Positions 18,282-27,008 of a DNA stretch of 64,000 bases are shown here, in pieces (positions within the stretch are counted from its first letter, which is position 1; each line of letters opens with the position of its first letter). This DNA is from an uncultured Olsenella sp. (GTDB taxonomy: Bacteria > Actinomycetota > Coriobacteriia > Coriobacteriales > Atopobiaceae). The notes beneath the pieces are model-generated. The model was not told where the DNA came from and ran no database searches. It saw nothing but the letters and a program-made list of their open reading frames with translations. Location: NCBI GenBank assembly GCA_949287905.1, contig CASEHX010000027.1, positions 38,277 to 102,276 on the forward strand. The letters run 5' to 3'. The position numbers and the translations under genes were made by a program.

Positions 18282-18356
18282 TGATTCAATTGGGGACAGA
18301 CCCCTTTTGAATCATGATCACGATGATTCAAAAGGGGTCTGTCCCCAATTGAATCA
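18282..18356. repeat. REP/BIME-like palindrome, copy 1
   Basis: Two perfect 34-nt inverted arms (18282-18315 and 18323-18356) around a 7-nt loop. Each arm is itself a stem-loop, GGGG-ACAGA-CCCC extended by TTTTGAATCA. A second copy lies between gyrB and gyrA (51844-51918). This is the layout of paired REP sequences. Confidence 0.85.
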
Positions 18357-18372
18357 TTCTCCGCGGTGTCGG

Positions 18373-19719
18373 TTAGTCGAAGTTGAGCTGCTCCAGGCGG
18401 TCGAAGACCACGCCGGCGCGGGTGAGGAAGGCGCGCGGGTCGAAGATGCGGTCCAGCTCGGCGGCCGGGACGGTGCAGCGCGGGTCGGCCTCGAGCTTCT
18501 CGCGGAACGTGGTGCCGCCGGCGCACTGCTGGACCTCGCGCCACGTGGCCATGGCGTTCTCCTGCACGATGGCGTAGGCCTGCTCGCGCGTGATGCCCGT
18601 CTCAACGAGGGCGAGAAGGACCTTGGAGGAGAAGATCAGGCCGCGCGTCTTGTTGAGGTTGGCGAGCATCTGCGCCGGGTAGAGGATGAGGCCGTCCACG
18701 ATGCGCGTGAGGCACTGGAACATGTGGTCGAGGGCGATGAAGCTGTCGGCCTGCGCCACGCGCTCGGCGGAGCTGTGGCTGATGTCGCGCTCGTGCCAGA
18801 GCGCCACGTTGTCAAAGGCAACCTGGGCGTTGGCCTTCACCACACGGGAGAGGCCGCAGACCTTCTCGACGGTGATGGGGTTGCGCTTGTGCGGCATGGC
18901 CGAGCTGCCCTTCTGGCCCTTGCGGAACGGCTCCTCGGCCTCGAGGGTGTCGGTCTTCTGGAGGTTGCGGATCTCCGTGGCGATGCGCTCGCAGGTGGCG
19001 GCGGTGGTGGCCAGGACGCCGGCGAGGTAGGCGTGGTGGTCGCGGGAGATGACCTGGGTAGAAAGCGGGTCGTGGACCAGGCCCAGGTGCTCGCAGACGT
19101 ACTCCTCGACGAACGGGTCGATGGAGGAGTAGGTGCCCACCGCGCCGGAGATGGCGCCGAAGGCCACGTTGGCGCGGGCGTCCTTCAGGCGGTCGTAGTC
19201 GCGCTTGAGCTCCCAGGCCCAGCTGCCGAACTTCATGCCAAAGGTCATGGGCTCGGCGTGGATGCCGTGGGTGCGGCCCACGCAGAGGGTGTCGCGTTCC
19301 TCGAAGGCGCGGCGCTTGCAGATCTCGCCGAGGCGGCGGCAGTCCTCGATGAGGATGTCGGTGGCCTGGACGAGCTGGTAGCAGAGGGCCGTGTCACCGA
19401 GGTCGGAGGACGTCATGCCAAAGTGGACCCAGCGGGACGGCTTGGGCTCGCCCTCGGGGACGTCCTTGTCGATGAACTCGCCCATGTTGGTGAGGAAGGC
19501 GATGACGTCGTGGTTGGTCACGGCCTCGATGGCGTCGACCTCGTCCTTGTTGAAGTCCGCGTGCTCGCGGATCCAGGCGGCCTCCTCCTTCGTGATGCCG
19601 ATCTTGCCCATCTCGGCATGCGCCTCGCAGGCCAGCACCTCGATCTCCTGCCAGATGCGGTACTTGTTCTCCAGGGAGAAGATGTGGCCCATCTCAGGAC
19701 GGGTGTAGCGATCGATCAT
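18373..19719 (-). CDS. purB: Adenylosuccinate lyase
   Basis: A 448-residue lyase of the fumarase/ASL superfamily that cleaves SAICAR and adenylosuccinate in purine synthesis. The signature GSSAMPHKRNP is intact. Upstream, FGMTSSDLGDTA and GRTHGIHAEPMTFG supply the substrate-binding and general-acid regions. The ATG at 19719 (MIDRYTRPEMG, the normal family start) follows GAGGAGG. It lies 40 bases after argH on the same strand, and the REP-like palindrome follows it. With purC 4 kb away this gives two steps of one pathway in the region. Confidence 0.97.
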   Translation of the reverse strand: MIDRYTRPEMGHIFSLENKYRIWQEIEVLACEAHAEMGKIGITKEEAAWIREHADFNKDEVDAIEAVTNHDVIAFLTNMGEFIDKDVPEGEPKPSRWVHFGMTSSDLGDTALCYQLVQATDILIEDCRRLGEICKRRAFEERDTLCVGRTHGIHAEPMTFGMKFGSWAWELKRDYDRLKDARANVAFGAISGAVGTYSSIDPFVEEYVCEHLGLVHDPLSTQVISRDHHAYLAGVLATTAATCERIATEIRNLQKTDTLEAEEPFRKGQKGSSAMPHKRNPITVEKVCGLSRVVKANAQVAFDNVALWHERDISHSSAERVAQADSFIALDHMFQCLTRIVDGLILYPAQMLANLNKTRGLIFSSKVLLALVETGITREQAYAIVQENAMATWREVQQCAGGTTFREKLEADPRCTVPAAELDRIFDPRAFLTRAGVVFDRLEQLNFD

Positions 19720-19759
19720 GCGGGGCCTCCTCGGCGGTTGCGCGGTTGACCCCACGATT

Positions 19760-21151
19760 CTACCGCAGGCCGCGCTCATCCTCCTCGAGCGAGGCACGAG
19801 CCTCGTCAAGCTGCACGACAACCGCATCGTGGCCGGTGCCGCCGTAGGTCACGCGGGCGTTGGCGATGCCGGCCGGATCCAGGTCCTGCGCGATGTCCGC
19901 CTCAAAGAGGGGGCTCGCCGCGGCGAACTCCTCGGCCGTGAGGTCCTCGAGGCCCTTGCCGTGCTTCTCGCAGTAGAGCACGAGCTCGCCCACCACGCGG
20001 TGCGCCTCGCGGAAGGGCATGCCCTTCTTGGCCAGGTAGTCGGCCACGTCCGTGGCGGCCGAGAAGCCCGTGCCCGCCTGGGCGAGCATGACGTCGGCGT
20101 TGACGGTCCAGGTCTCCACCATGCCCGCAGCGATCTCCATGCAGTCGGAGAGCGTGCGCGCGGCGTCGAGCGGACCCTCCTTGCACTCCTGGAGGTCCTT
20201 GTTGTAGGCCAGCGGCAGCGACTTCATGGTGGTGAGCAGCGCCATCAGGTCGCCGTAGACGCGGCCGGTCTTGCCGCGCGTGAGCTCGGCGAAGTCGGGG
20301 TTCTTCTTCTGCGGCATGATCGACGAGCCGGTGGAGTACTCGTCCGAGAGCGTGATGAAGCCAAACTCCGTGGAGCTCCACAGCACGATCTCCTCGCACA
20401 GGCGCGAGAGGTGCATCATGCTCACGGCGCAGGCGTACTCGAGGTCGAGCAGGTAGTCGCGGTCGGAGACGGCGTCGAGCGAGTTGGGGATGGCACGGGA
20501 GAAGCCCAGGAGCTCCGTGGTGCGCTCGCGGTCGAGCGGGTAGGTGGTGCCGGCAAGCGCAGCGGCGCCGAGCGGGTTGGCGTCTGCGGCGTCGCGCGCG
20601 GCGGCGAGGCGCACGTAGTCGCGCGCGAACATCCAGAAGTAGGCGAGCAGGTGGTGGGAGAGCAGCACCGGCTGGGCGTGCTGGAGGTGCGTGTAGCCGG
20701 GCATCACGACGTCGAGGTTCTGCGCGGCTGCGTCAACGAGGACGCGGCGCAGCTCGACGTTGCCGACCATGAGCTCCTCGCAGAGGTCCTTGGCCAGCAG
20801 GCGGATGTCCGTGGCAACCTGGTCGTTGCGGGAGCGGCCGGTGTGCAGGCGCCCGCCGGGCGCGCCGATGCTGCGCGTGAGCGCTCCCTCCACGGCCATG
20901 TGGACGTCCTCGTCGTTGACGTCCCAGACGAAGGTGCCCTCCTCGATCTGCTTGGCGATGTCGGCAAGGCCCGCGTCGATCGCGGCCTGGTCCTCGACAG
21001 AGATGATGCCCTGCTCGGCGAGCATGCGCGCGTGCGCTCGGCTGCCGGCGATGTCGTGGGCCGCCATGTTCTTGTCGACCTCAAGGCTCGCGCCAAACTC
21101 CTGCGTGAACTGGTCCACGCCCTTCTCGAACCTGCCGCCCCACAGCGCCAT
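19760..21151 (-). CDS. argH: Argininosuccinate lyase
   Basis: A 463-residue enzyme for the last step of arginine synthesis, splitting argininosuccinate into arginine and fumarate. It begins MALWGGRFEKGVDQFTQEF as usual. TGRSRNDQVATD, GYTHLQHAQPV and GSSIMPQKKNPD are the conserved lyase regions. AAGGAAGGGAG precedes the ATG. Element A copy 2 and one unrelated gene separate it from argG, which normally adjoins it. The 40-base gap to purB suggests a shared transcript of two homologous lyases. Confidence 0.97.
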   Translation of the reverse strand: MALWGGRFEKGVDQFTQEFGASLEVDKNMAAHDIAGSRAHARMLAEQGIISVEDQAAIDAGLADIAKQIEEGTFVWDVNDEDVHMAVEGALTRSIGAPGGRLHTGRSRNDQVATDIRLLAKDLCEELMVGNVELRRVLVDAAAQNLDVVMPGYTHLQHAQPVLLSHHLLAYFWMFARDYVRLAAARDAADANPLGAAALAGTTYPLDRERTTELLGFSRAIPNSLDAVSDRDYLLDLEYACAVSMMHLSRLCEEIVLWSSTEFGFITLSDEYSTGSSIMPQKKNPDFAELTRGKTGRVYGDLMALLTTMKSLPLAYNKDLQECKEGPLDAARTLSDCMEIAAGMVETWTVNADVMLAQAGTGFSAATDVADYLAKKGMPFREAHRVVGELVLYCEKHGKGLEDLTAEEFAAASPLFEADIAQDLDPAGIANARVTYGGTGHDAVVVQLDEARASLEEDERGLR

Positions 21152-21225
21152 CGTGGCTCCCTTCCTTGGGTTTTTGCTGCGACTAGATTACCAGAGTAGG
21201 GTTTTGCTTCCCGTCATCGTTCATT

Positions 21226-21301
21226 ACCATACACTCGGCGAGCCAACCTTAAAGTTCTTCTCGCGTTTTGCCGTTTTTCGCTCCGCCAGTGTATGCTATT
21301 T
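21226..21301. repeat. Inverted-repeat element, family A, copy 2
   Basis: About 76 bp bounded by ACCATACACTCGGCG and CGCCAGTGTATGCTATTT, matching copies at 1844 and 22531. GTTCTTCTCG occurs inside. It ends six bases before the stop of the gene at 21307. Confidence 0.75.
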
Positions 21302-21306
21302 GCCGC

Positions 21307-22458
21307 CTAGAACTCGATTATCTCGTCGTATGCGCGAGCCCCAGTCCTGGCGGCACGCAGCCGCACGAGATCCGCCGCGTAGCGCGCACCCTGCGGCCAG
21401 GGCAGCAGGGCCCAGATCGCAGTTTGACGGGACAAGCCCACCGCGAGGGACTCAAGCAGCATGAGGTCGAGCGTGTCCGGGGAACGACCATCGATCTTCT
21501 CGATAGCCATCATCACCTCGAGCATGACGGCGTCCAAGCCGCCGGGGGCAAACAGGTCCTCGCTGGTCACCGGCAACACAAGCCGGCCTTGAGCCGCCAG
21601 CTCGCGATTGCGGCTCAGGTCGTCACGGTACTTCTCACGCACGGCGGCTATGGCGTCGGCAACCTCTTCTGGAGTGGCCGTTGCAATGGACACGAGGTCA
21701 AAGTGGTCGTGACTGTCGTAGTTGAGCCCAACCGACGTGCCAACGATCTCAATGTCCGGCACGCGCGACGAACGGGCACCCAACGCCACGAGCCGTTGGT
21801 CGTTGACGTGGCGATGGTTGAGCCGAACACGCCCGAGCCCGTAGCCAAACTCCGAGACCTCGGTGGTCGCCATCAGCGCAATAACCGACTCCGGAGCAGA
21901 CCACGCGTTGTCCGCGGCGCGTGCGAGCGCCCGGCGCGCGGTGACGACGCCTCGGATGCCGGGACACGCGTCCAGGTATGCCCCGATGCGAGCGACGCTG
22001 GTGACGGGCTCCACGTCATAGGCGACCGGGCCCAGACGCGGGTCGCGCGGATCGCGCGAGAAGGTGCCGCACAGCTCGTAAGCAAGAAGCGCCAGCGCGT
22101 CTTCGACCAGAACGTCCGCAAGCTCGAGAAAGAGCAGCTCGGGACAAGGAATCACGAGGCCGTCCCCCAGATCGACGAAGGAGCTCTCGGGATACCCCTT
22201 GGAATGCAGCGTGTTGGTGACAAAGCGTGCCTGGATGCGAGCCTCTCGCGAGGGGACGGCCACGTCGATGGGTCGCTCCGCATTGGGGACGTCATCGAGT
22301 GCGAGACGCTCTCTCGGCACAAGGCGCGGCGTCCACCTGAGCGCGGGACTCGGGTCGGGGGCGGGAAGCTCGCAGCGGGCATCGGGCAGCCGCCCGCCCG
22401 TGCCGCGCAGACGTCGCAGGGCCCTCAGGGCCGTAAGCTTGCAGACGCACAGACGCAT
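21307..22458 (-). CDS. Uncharacterised protein, possible DUF559/AbiEi-like
   Basis: A 383-residue protein of uncertain function. The start follows GGGGAGGTGG. Residues 1-90 are Arg/Leu-rich. The middle (about 105-240) has the ordered pattern VIPCPELLFLELADVL ... PVTSVARIGAYLDACPG, common in coriobacterial proteins with a C-terminal restriction-endonuclease-like fold. The C-terminal third shows NYDSHDHFD followed by REKYRDDLSRNRELAAQG and a VLPVTSEDLF strand, like the E-x-D-G-x-x-H ... R-D-x-x-R-x-x-L-x-x-x-G pattern of DUF559/Vsr-like nucleases. The usual acidic residue before YD is Asn here, so it may be inactive. It is flanked on both sides by family A inverted repeats and interrupts argG-argH, suggesting an inserted cassette. 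Confidence 0.6.
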   Translation of the reverse strand: MRLCVCKLTALRALRRLRGTGGRLPDARCELPAPDPSPALRWTPRLVPRERLALDDVPNAERPIDVAVPSREARIQARFVTNTLHSKGYPESSFVDLGDGLVIPCPELLFLELADVLVEDALALLAYELCGTFSRDPRDPRLGPVAYDVEPVTSVARIGAYLDACPGIRGVVTARRALARAADNAWSAPESVIALMATTEVSEFGYGLGRVRLNHRHVNDQRLVALGARSSRVPDIEIVGTSVGLNYDSHDHFDLVSIATATPEEVADAIAAVREKYRDDLSRNRELAAQGRLVLPVTSEDLFAPGGLDAVMLEVMMAIEKIDGRSPDTLDLMLLESLAVGLSRQTAIWALLPWPQGARYAADLVRLRAARTGARAYDEIIEF

Positions 22459-22484
22459 GGCCACCTCCCCGAAAGCGATATGGA

Positions 22485-22522
22485 AGGACCGCGACGACCC
22501 GCTTTGGGCCGCCGCGGTCCTT
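22485..22522 (-). promoter_or_regulatory. Leader hairpin of the gene at 21307
   Basis: Perfect 10-bp stem AAGGACCGCG / CGCGGTCCTT (22485-22494 with 22513-22522) in the gap between family A copy 3 and the start codon at 22458. The T run that would make it a terminator lies on the plus strand, where nothing upstream needs terminating. Confidence 0.4.
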
Positions 22523-22530
22523 TTCGGTTC

Positions 22531-22609
22531 AAATAGCATACACTGGCGCGCTCGAATTTCTCGTTTTACGAGAAGAACTTTCAGGTTCTTCTCGCCAGTG
22601 TATGTTGTT
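22531..22609. repeat. Inverted-repeat element, family A, copy 3
   Basis: 79 bp bounded by AAATAGCATACACTGGCG and CGCCAGTGTATGTTGTT. An inner hairpin CGAGAAGAAC / GTTCTTCTCG lies at 22569-22594. It sits between the argG stop and the gene at 22458. Confidence 0.8.
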
Positions 22610-22644
22610 GGCAACCACGCGGCGGCAGCCGCCGCCGGCGCCGC

Positions 22645-23874
<1,230 letters not shown>

Positions 23875-23923
23875 GATGCTTCCTTTCGATAACCGCATGA
23901 ACGATGGGTGAAAAACGACTGCT

Positions 23924-23950
23924 CAAAACAATGCCCCGACGTCGCGGGGC
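23924..23950 (-). terminator. Candidate attenuator hairpin upstream of argG
   Basis: Stem GCCCCG / CGGGGC (23933-23938 with 23945-23950) followed on the minus strand by ATTGTTTTG. It lies between the leader peptide stop (24003) and the argG start (23874), where an attenuator belongs. The stem is only six pairs of strong GC. Confidence 0.55.
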
Positions 23951-24002
23951 GCTAGGCATGGTCAGGCAATGGCGACCGGCATGCAGAAGCGACACGCGAC
24001 AT

Positions 24003-24080
24003 CTAGGGCGTGATTCGTCGGTTCTGGCGTCGGGAGGCGAGGAGGGGCGCAGCGGTCACGCATGCGCTGTGAACGTTCAT
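24003..24080 (-). CDS. Candidate arginine leader peptide
   Basis: A 25-codon frame, ATG at 24080 to TAG at 24003, with GAGGAGG nine bases upstream. It encodes MNVHSACV ... ASRRQNRRITP, with four Arg in six codons near the end, three of them CGA. About 50 bases later comes a GC-rich hairpin with a U-rich tail, then argG. Arg-rich short peptide, hairpin and biosynthetic gene in this order match ribosome-mediated attenuation, known in actinobacteria for trp, leu, ilv and cys genes. No other feature is supported in the 390-base gap between argG and glgB. Confidence 0.6.
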   Translation of the reverse strand: MNVHSACVTAAPLLASRRQNRRITP

Positions 24081-24268
24081 CAACGTTGGCCTCCTCAGTA
24101 GTTGAGCGGGCGCGGGCTATTGGCCCACGGCTGTCTGACGAGGCTGACTATAGGACTATGCGCGACGCGCGGCAAGGCTCCACGTGAAACGATTCCTTAT
24201 CGAAACATTGCGAGCACACCTCGGTCATGAGCAACGCTCGCGGGACGGACTGCCCGTCCCCTCTTATC

Positions 24269-26089
24269 TCACTTCAGCAGTACGAGCGCGCCCGAGAGCG
24301 GTGCGAGACGGCAGACGAGCTCGCCGTCCCCGGCGCGGCAGACGGTCTCCCCATCCGGTGTGGAGCCTCCGTAGCGCTGCCAGTCCGTGTCGAGAAGGAC
24401 CTCCACCCCGGACGCCCCCGCGGCATCCGCCGGCAGCGGTACCGCGTACTCATGCGCCACCGCATCCAGGTTGAAGAGCGCGGCGACCCGTTCGCCCCCG
24501 CCCCGCCGCAGGATGGCGGTACAGCACGGCATCAGCTGCTCGCAGTCGAGCCACGCAAAGCCGTCCGCGTGGTAGTCGCGCTCCCAGAGCGCCGGGTGCG
24601 CGCGGTACGCCGCGCCCAGCTCGCGGCGGAAGCGCAGGAAGGCGTCGTGCACGGGGTACCCCAGCAGGCACCAGTCCTGCTCGCGCTTCTCGTCCCACTC
24701 GCGGAGCTGGGCAAACTCATTGCCCATGAAGTCGAGCATCTTGCCCGGATGCGCCGCCATGTAGAGGTAGAGCGCCCGCGCCTGCGGGAACTTGCCCTCG
24801 TAGCCGCCGTCCATCTTCTGCGCGATCGTGGCCTTGCCGTGCACCACCTCGTCGTGGCTCAGGGGCAGCAGGTAGCGCTCGTTGGGGAAGTACATCATCG
24901 AGAACGTGAGGCGGCCCTCGGCGTGGCGGCGCTCCTCCGGGGGCGCCTGGAAGTACGAGAGCGTGTCGTGCATCCAGCCAAGGTCCCATTTGTAGTCGAA
25001 CCCCAGGCCGCCCTCGGACGTGGGTCGCGTGACGCCGGGAAAGCCGCTCGAGTCCTCGGCTATGAGCATGCAGCCGGGGTGGCGCTCGTGCAGACCGTCG
25101 CAGAGCGCGCGCAGGAAGTCCGCGCCCATGCCGTTGACGCCGCGCCGCTCGTCGCCCTGCCAGTAGACGATGCGGCTCACGGCGTCCAGACGCAGCCCGT
25201 CGAAGTGGTACGCGCCCAGCCAGAGGTCCGCGGCAGAGGCGAGCAGGCTCCTTACCTCCCCGCGCGAGTGCATGAAGTTGTGGCTGCCCCACTCGGAGAC
25301 GCCCACGGCATCGTTGGGGTACTCGTAGAGCGGGGTGCCGTCAAAGTTGGCGAGCGCCCAGGCGTCGGTGGCAAAGTGCACGGGAACAAAGTCCAGGATC
25401 GCGCCTATCCCTGCCTGGTGGAGCCGGTCAACCAGGCCCATGAGCTGCTCGGGCGCGCCGTAGCGGCTGGTTGCCGAGAAGGGCGCGCAGCCCTGGTATC
25501 CCCAGGACCCGTCGAAGGGGTGCTCCGCCAGCGGGAGAAGCTCCACGTGCGTGCAGCCGAGCTCGATCACGTACGGTATGAGCAGGTCGGCGAGCTCGTC
25601 GTAGGTGTACCAGGCATCCGGCTCCGGTCCCGGCTTTTTCCACGAGCCGGCATGGAGCTCGTAGATGCTGAGCGGCCTGTCCTGGCAGGCCGTGCGAGAG
25701 GCCATCCACGCATCGTCCGCAAACTCGTGGCACCCGAGGTCGCGCACCACGGAGCGATGCGCGGGCCGCAGCTCCATTCCCAGGCCGTAGGGGTCGCAGT
25801 GGTCCTGGAAGCCGCCACCACGCAGGTAGATGCGGTACTCGTAGGCATCCCCCTCATGGACCCCCGGAACGTGCGCCTCCAGGAACGCCCCGTTGAGGCA
25901 GCGCGTCATGGGAACCTCGCGCGTCTCGCCGCCGGGCGTGCCGAGAAGGACGCTCGCGCCCGCCGCCGCAGGCGCCAGCACGCGAAAGTCCGCGCCGTCT
26001 CCGGAGAGGCGAGCTCCCATCCAGCGCCATGCCTCAAAGTCGCGCCCCGCGTAGAACGCCGCCAGGTCAACGCCCTCCCACGTGCTCAT
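24269..26089 (-). CDS. glgB: 1,4-alpha-glucan branching enzyme
   Basis: A 606-residue GH13 enzyme that forms alpha-1,6 branches in glycogen. An N-terminal CBM48-like beta domain (about 20-115) precedes the barrel. Catalytic regions are DGLRLDAVSRIVYW (nucleophile Asp), IAEDSSGFPGV (acid Glu) and PLSHDEVVHGK (Asp). GSWGYQGCAPFSATSRYG and GNEFAQLREWDE are typical branching-enzyme segments. It is shorter than the 730-residue E. coli form because it lacks the first N-terminal module. No other glg gene adjoins. It is divergent from a TetR-type gene with a palindrome between them, suggesting that regulator controls it. Confidence 0.95.
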   Translation of the reverse strand: MSTWEGVDLAAFYAGRDFEAWRWMGARLSGDGADFRVLAPAAAGASVLLGTPGGETREVPMTRCLNGAFLEAHVPGVHEGDAYEYRIYLRGGGFQDHCDPYGLGMELRPAHRSVVRDLGCHEFADDAWMASRTACQDRPLSIYELHAGSWKKPGPEPDAWYTYDELADLLIPYVIELGCTHVELLPLAEHPFDGSWGYQGCAPFSATSRYGAPEQLMGLVDRLHQAGIGAILDFVPVHFATDAWALANFDGTPLYEYPNDAVGVSEWGSHNFMHSRGEVRSLLASAADLWLGAYHFDGLRLDAVSRIVYWQGDERRGVNGMGADFLRALCDGLHERHPGCMLIAEDSSGFPGVTRPTSEGGLGFDYKWDLGWMHDTLSYFQAPPEERRHAEGRLTFSMMYFPNERYLLPLSHDEVVHGKATIAQKMDGGYEGKFPQARALYLYMAAHPGKMLDFMGNEFAQLREWDEKREQDWCLLGYPVHDAFLRFRRELGAAYRAHPALWERDYHADGFAWLDCEQLMPCCTAILRRGGGERVAALFNLDAVAHEYAVPLPADAAGASGVEVLLDTDWQRYGGSTPDGETVCRAGDGELVCRLAPLSGALVLLK

Positions 26090-26128
26090 GACTCCCCCGA
26101 TCCGAAAGACTCAGTTCCTGTACTGGCG

Positions 26129-26145
26129 TCTAGTATTTGACTAGA
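26129..26145. promoter_or_regulatory. Candidate TetR operator
   Basis: TCTAGTATTTGACTAGA is a 17-bp palindrome, six-base arms around a 5-base centre, in the gap between divergent glgB and the TetR-type gene. Position and size suit a TetR-family operator. Confidence 0.5.
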
Positions 26146-26772
26146 ATCAATGTATACGGCGACCGGGGAAATGGCCACCAACACCTTTGGTCAATCGTCC
26201 ATTACTGGACGCTTTTCGCAAGGAGGCAAGAAACGGACCTCAGGACGAGAAGGACCCTGCGGGCCCTGCGCGAGGCGTTTCTCGCCCTGCGCAGGGAGCG
26301 GGCACTCGAGCGCATAACGGTCCGCGAGCTCTGTGAGCGCGCAGAGGTCAGCAAGGCCACGTTCTACCTGCACTATCACAGCATCGTCGACCTGTCGTGC
26401 GAGCTCCAGGACGACCTTGTGCGCCGCGTGATCGACGAGCTGGCGGCACCCGACTCGTTTCTCGCCGACCCACGGCGCTTTGCGAGCGAGCTCTTCTCGG
26501 CGTTCATCGCGCATGCGGGCGAGGTGGACACGCTCTTCTCCCATGGGCAGGAGCACGTCCTCGTGGAGAGCGTCGAGCGCGAGCTGCGCGCCCGCGTCCT
26601 TGACAAGCACCCCTCGCTCGCCGACGACCTCCGCTTCAACGTGCTTCTCACCTACCAGGTTCACGGGAGTCACGCCGCCTACATGAGCCACGCCCGGGGC
26701 GTGGGCGAGAAGGAGCGTCGGGCCGTCATCGACGCGATCGCGGATGCCGCCGAGGCCGTGGCGCGCATCTGA
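26137..26772 (+). CDS. TetR/AcrR-family regulator
   Basis: The helix-turn-helix is clear: RRTLRALREAFLALRRERALERITVRELCERAEVS and KATFYLHYHSIVDL taken together, a normal TetR DNA-binding domain, then about 120 helical residues for ligand binding and dimerisation. The start is doubtful. The given TTG (26137) lies inside the palindromic operator and adds 32 residues unlike any TetR N terminus. The only good ribosome site, AGGAGG at 26221-26226, stands six bases before an in-frame ACG (26233) that would begin a normal-length 179-residue protein. Either ACG is used or an ATG has mutated. It is likely the regulator of divergent glgB or of itself. Confidence 0.8.
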   Translation: MTRINVYGDRGNGHQHLWSIVHYWTLFARRQETDLRTRRTLRALREAFLALRRERALERITVRELCERAEVSKATFYLHYHSIVDLSCELQDDLVRRVIDELAAPDSFLADPRRFASELFSAFIAHAGEVDTLFSHGQEHVLVESVERELRARVLDKHPSLADDLRFNVLLTYQVHGSHAAYMSHARGVGEKERRAVIDAIADAAEAVARI

Positions 26773-26842
26773 GGACACGCCATCGGGCGCCCCCCTGGCC
26801 GGCAGTGTTGCCGACCGCCCCGCACGGGCGGCGCGCTGTGCT

Positions 26843-26883
26843 CAAAACAGAAGCAGGTCAGAAGCCCTAGGCCTCCGACCTGC
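26843..26883 (-). terminator. Terminator of tRNA-Lys
   Basis: Stem GCAGGTC / GACCTGC (26853-26859 with 26877-26883) enclosing a GCC-TAG-GCC inner helix, followed on the minus strand by TTCTGTTTTGAG. Confidence 0.75.
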
Positions 26884-26893
26884 CATGATGCGA

Positions 26894-26969
26894 TGGTGCG
26901 CCCTCAGGGGTTCGAACCCTGGACCTTGGGATTAAAAGTCCCCTGCTCTGCCAGCTGAGCTAAGGGCGC
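26894..26969 (-). tRNA. tRNA-Lys (TTT)
   Basis: A 76-nt tRNA with encoded CCA. Loop CTTTTAA gives anticodon TTT, the T-loop is GTTCGAACC, and acceptor GCGCCCT pairs with AGGGCGC. The anticodon stem has four pairs and one outer G-A mismatch. Confidence 0.95.
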
Positions 26970-27008
26970 GCAGTGACGATTCTAGCACGGCACTCGCGGT
27001 CGACGACC

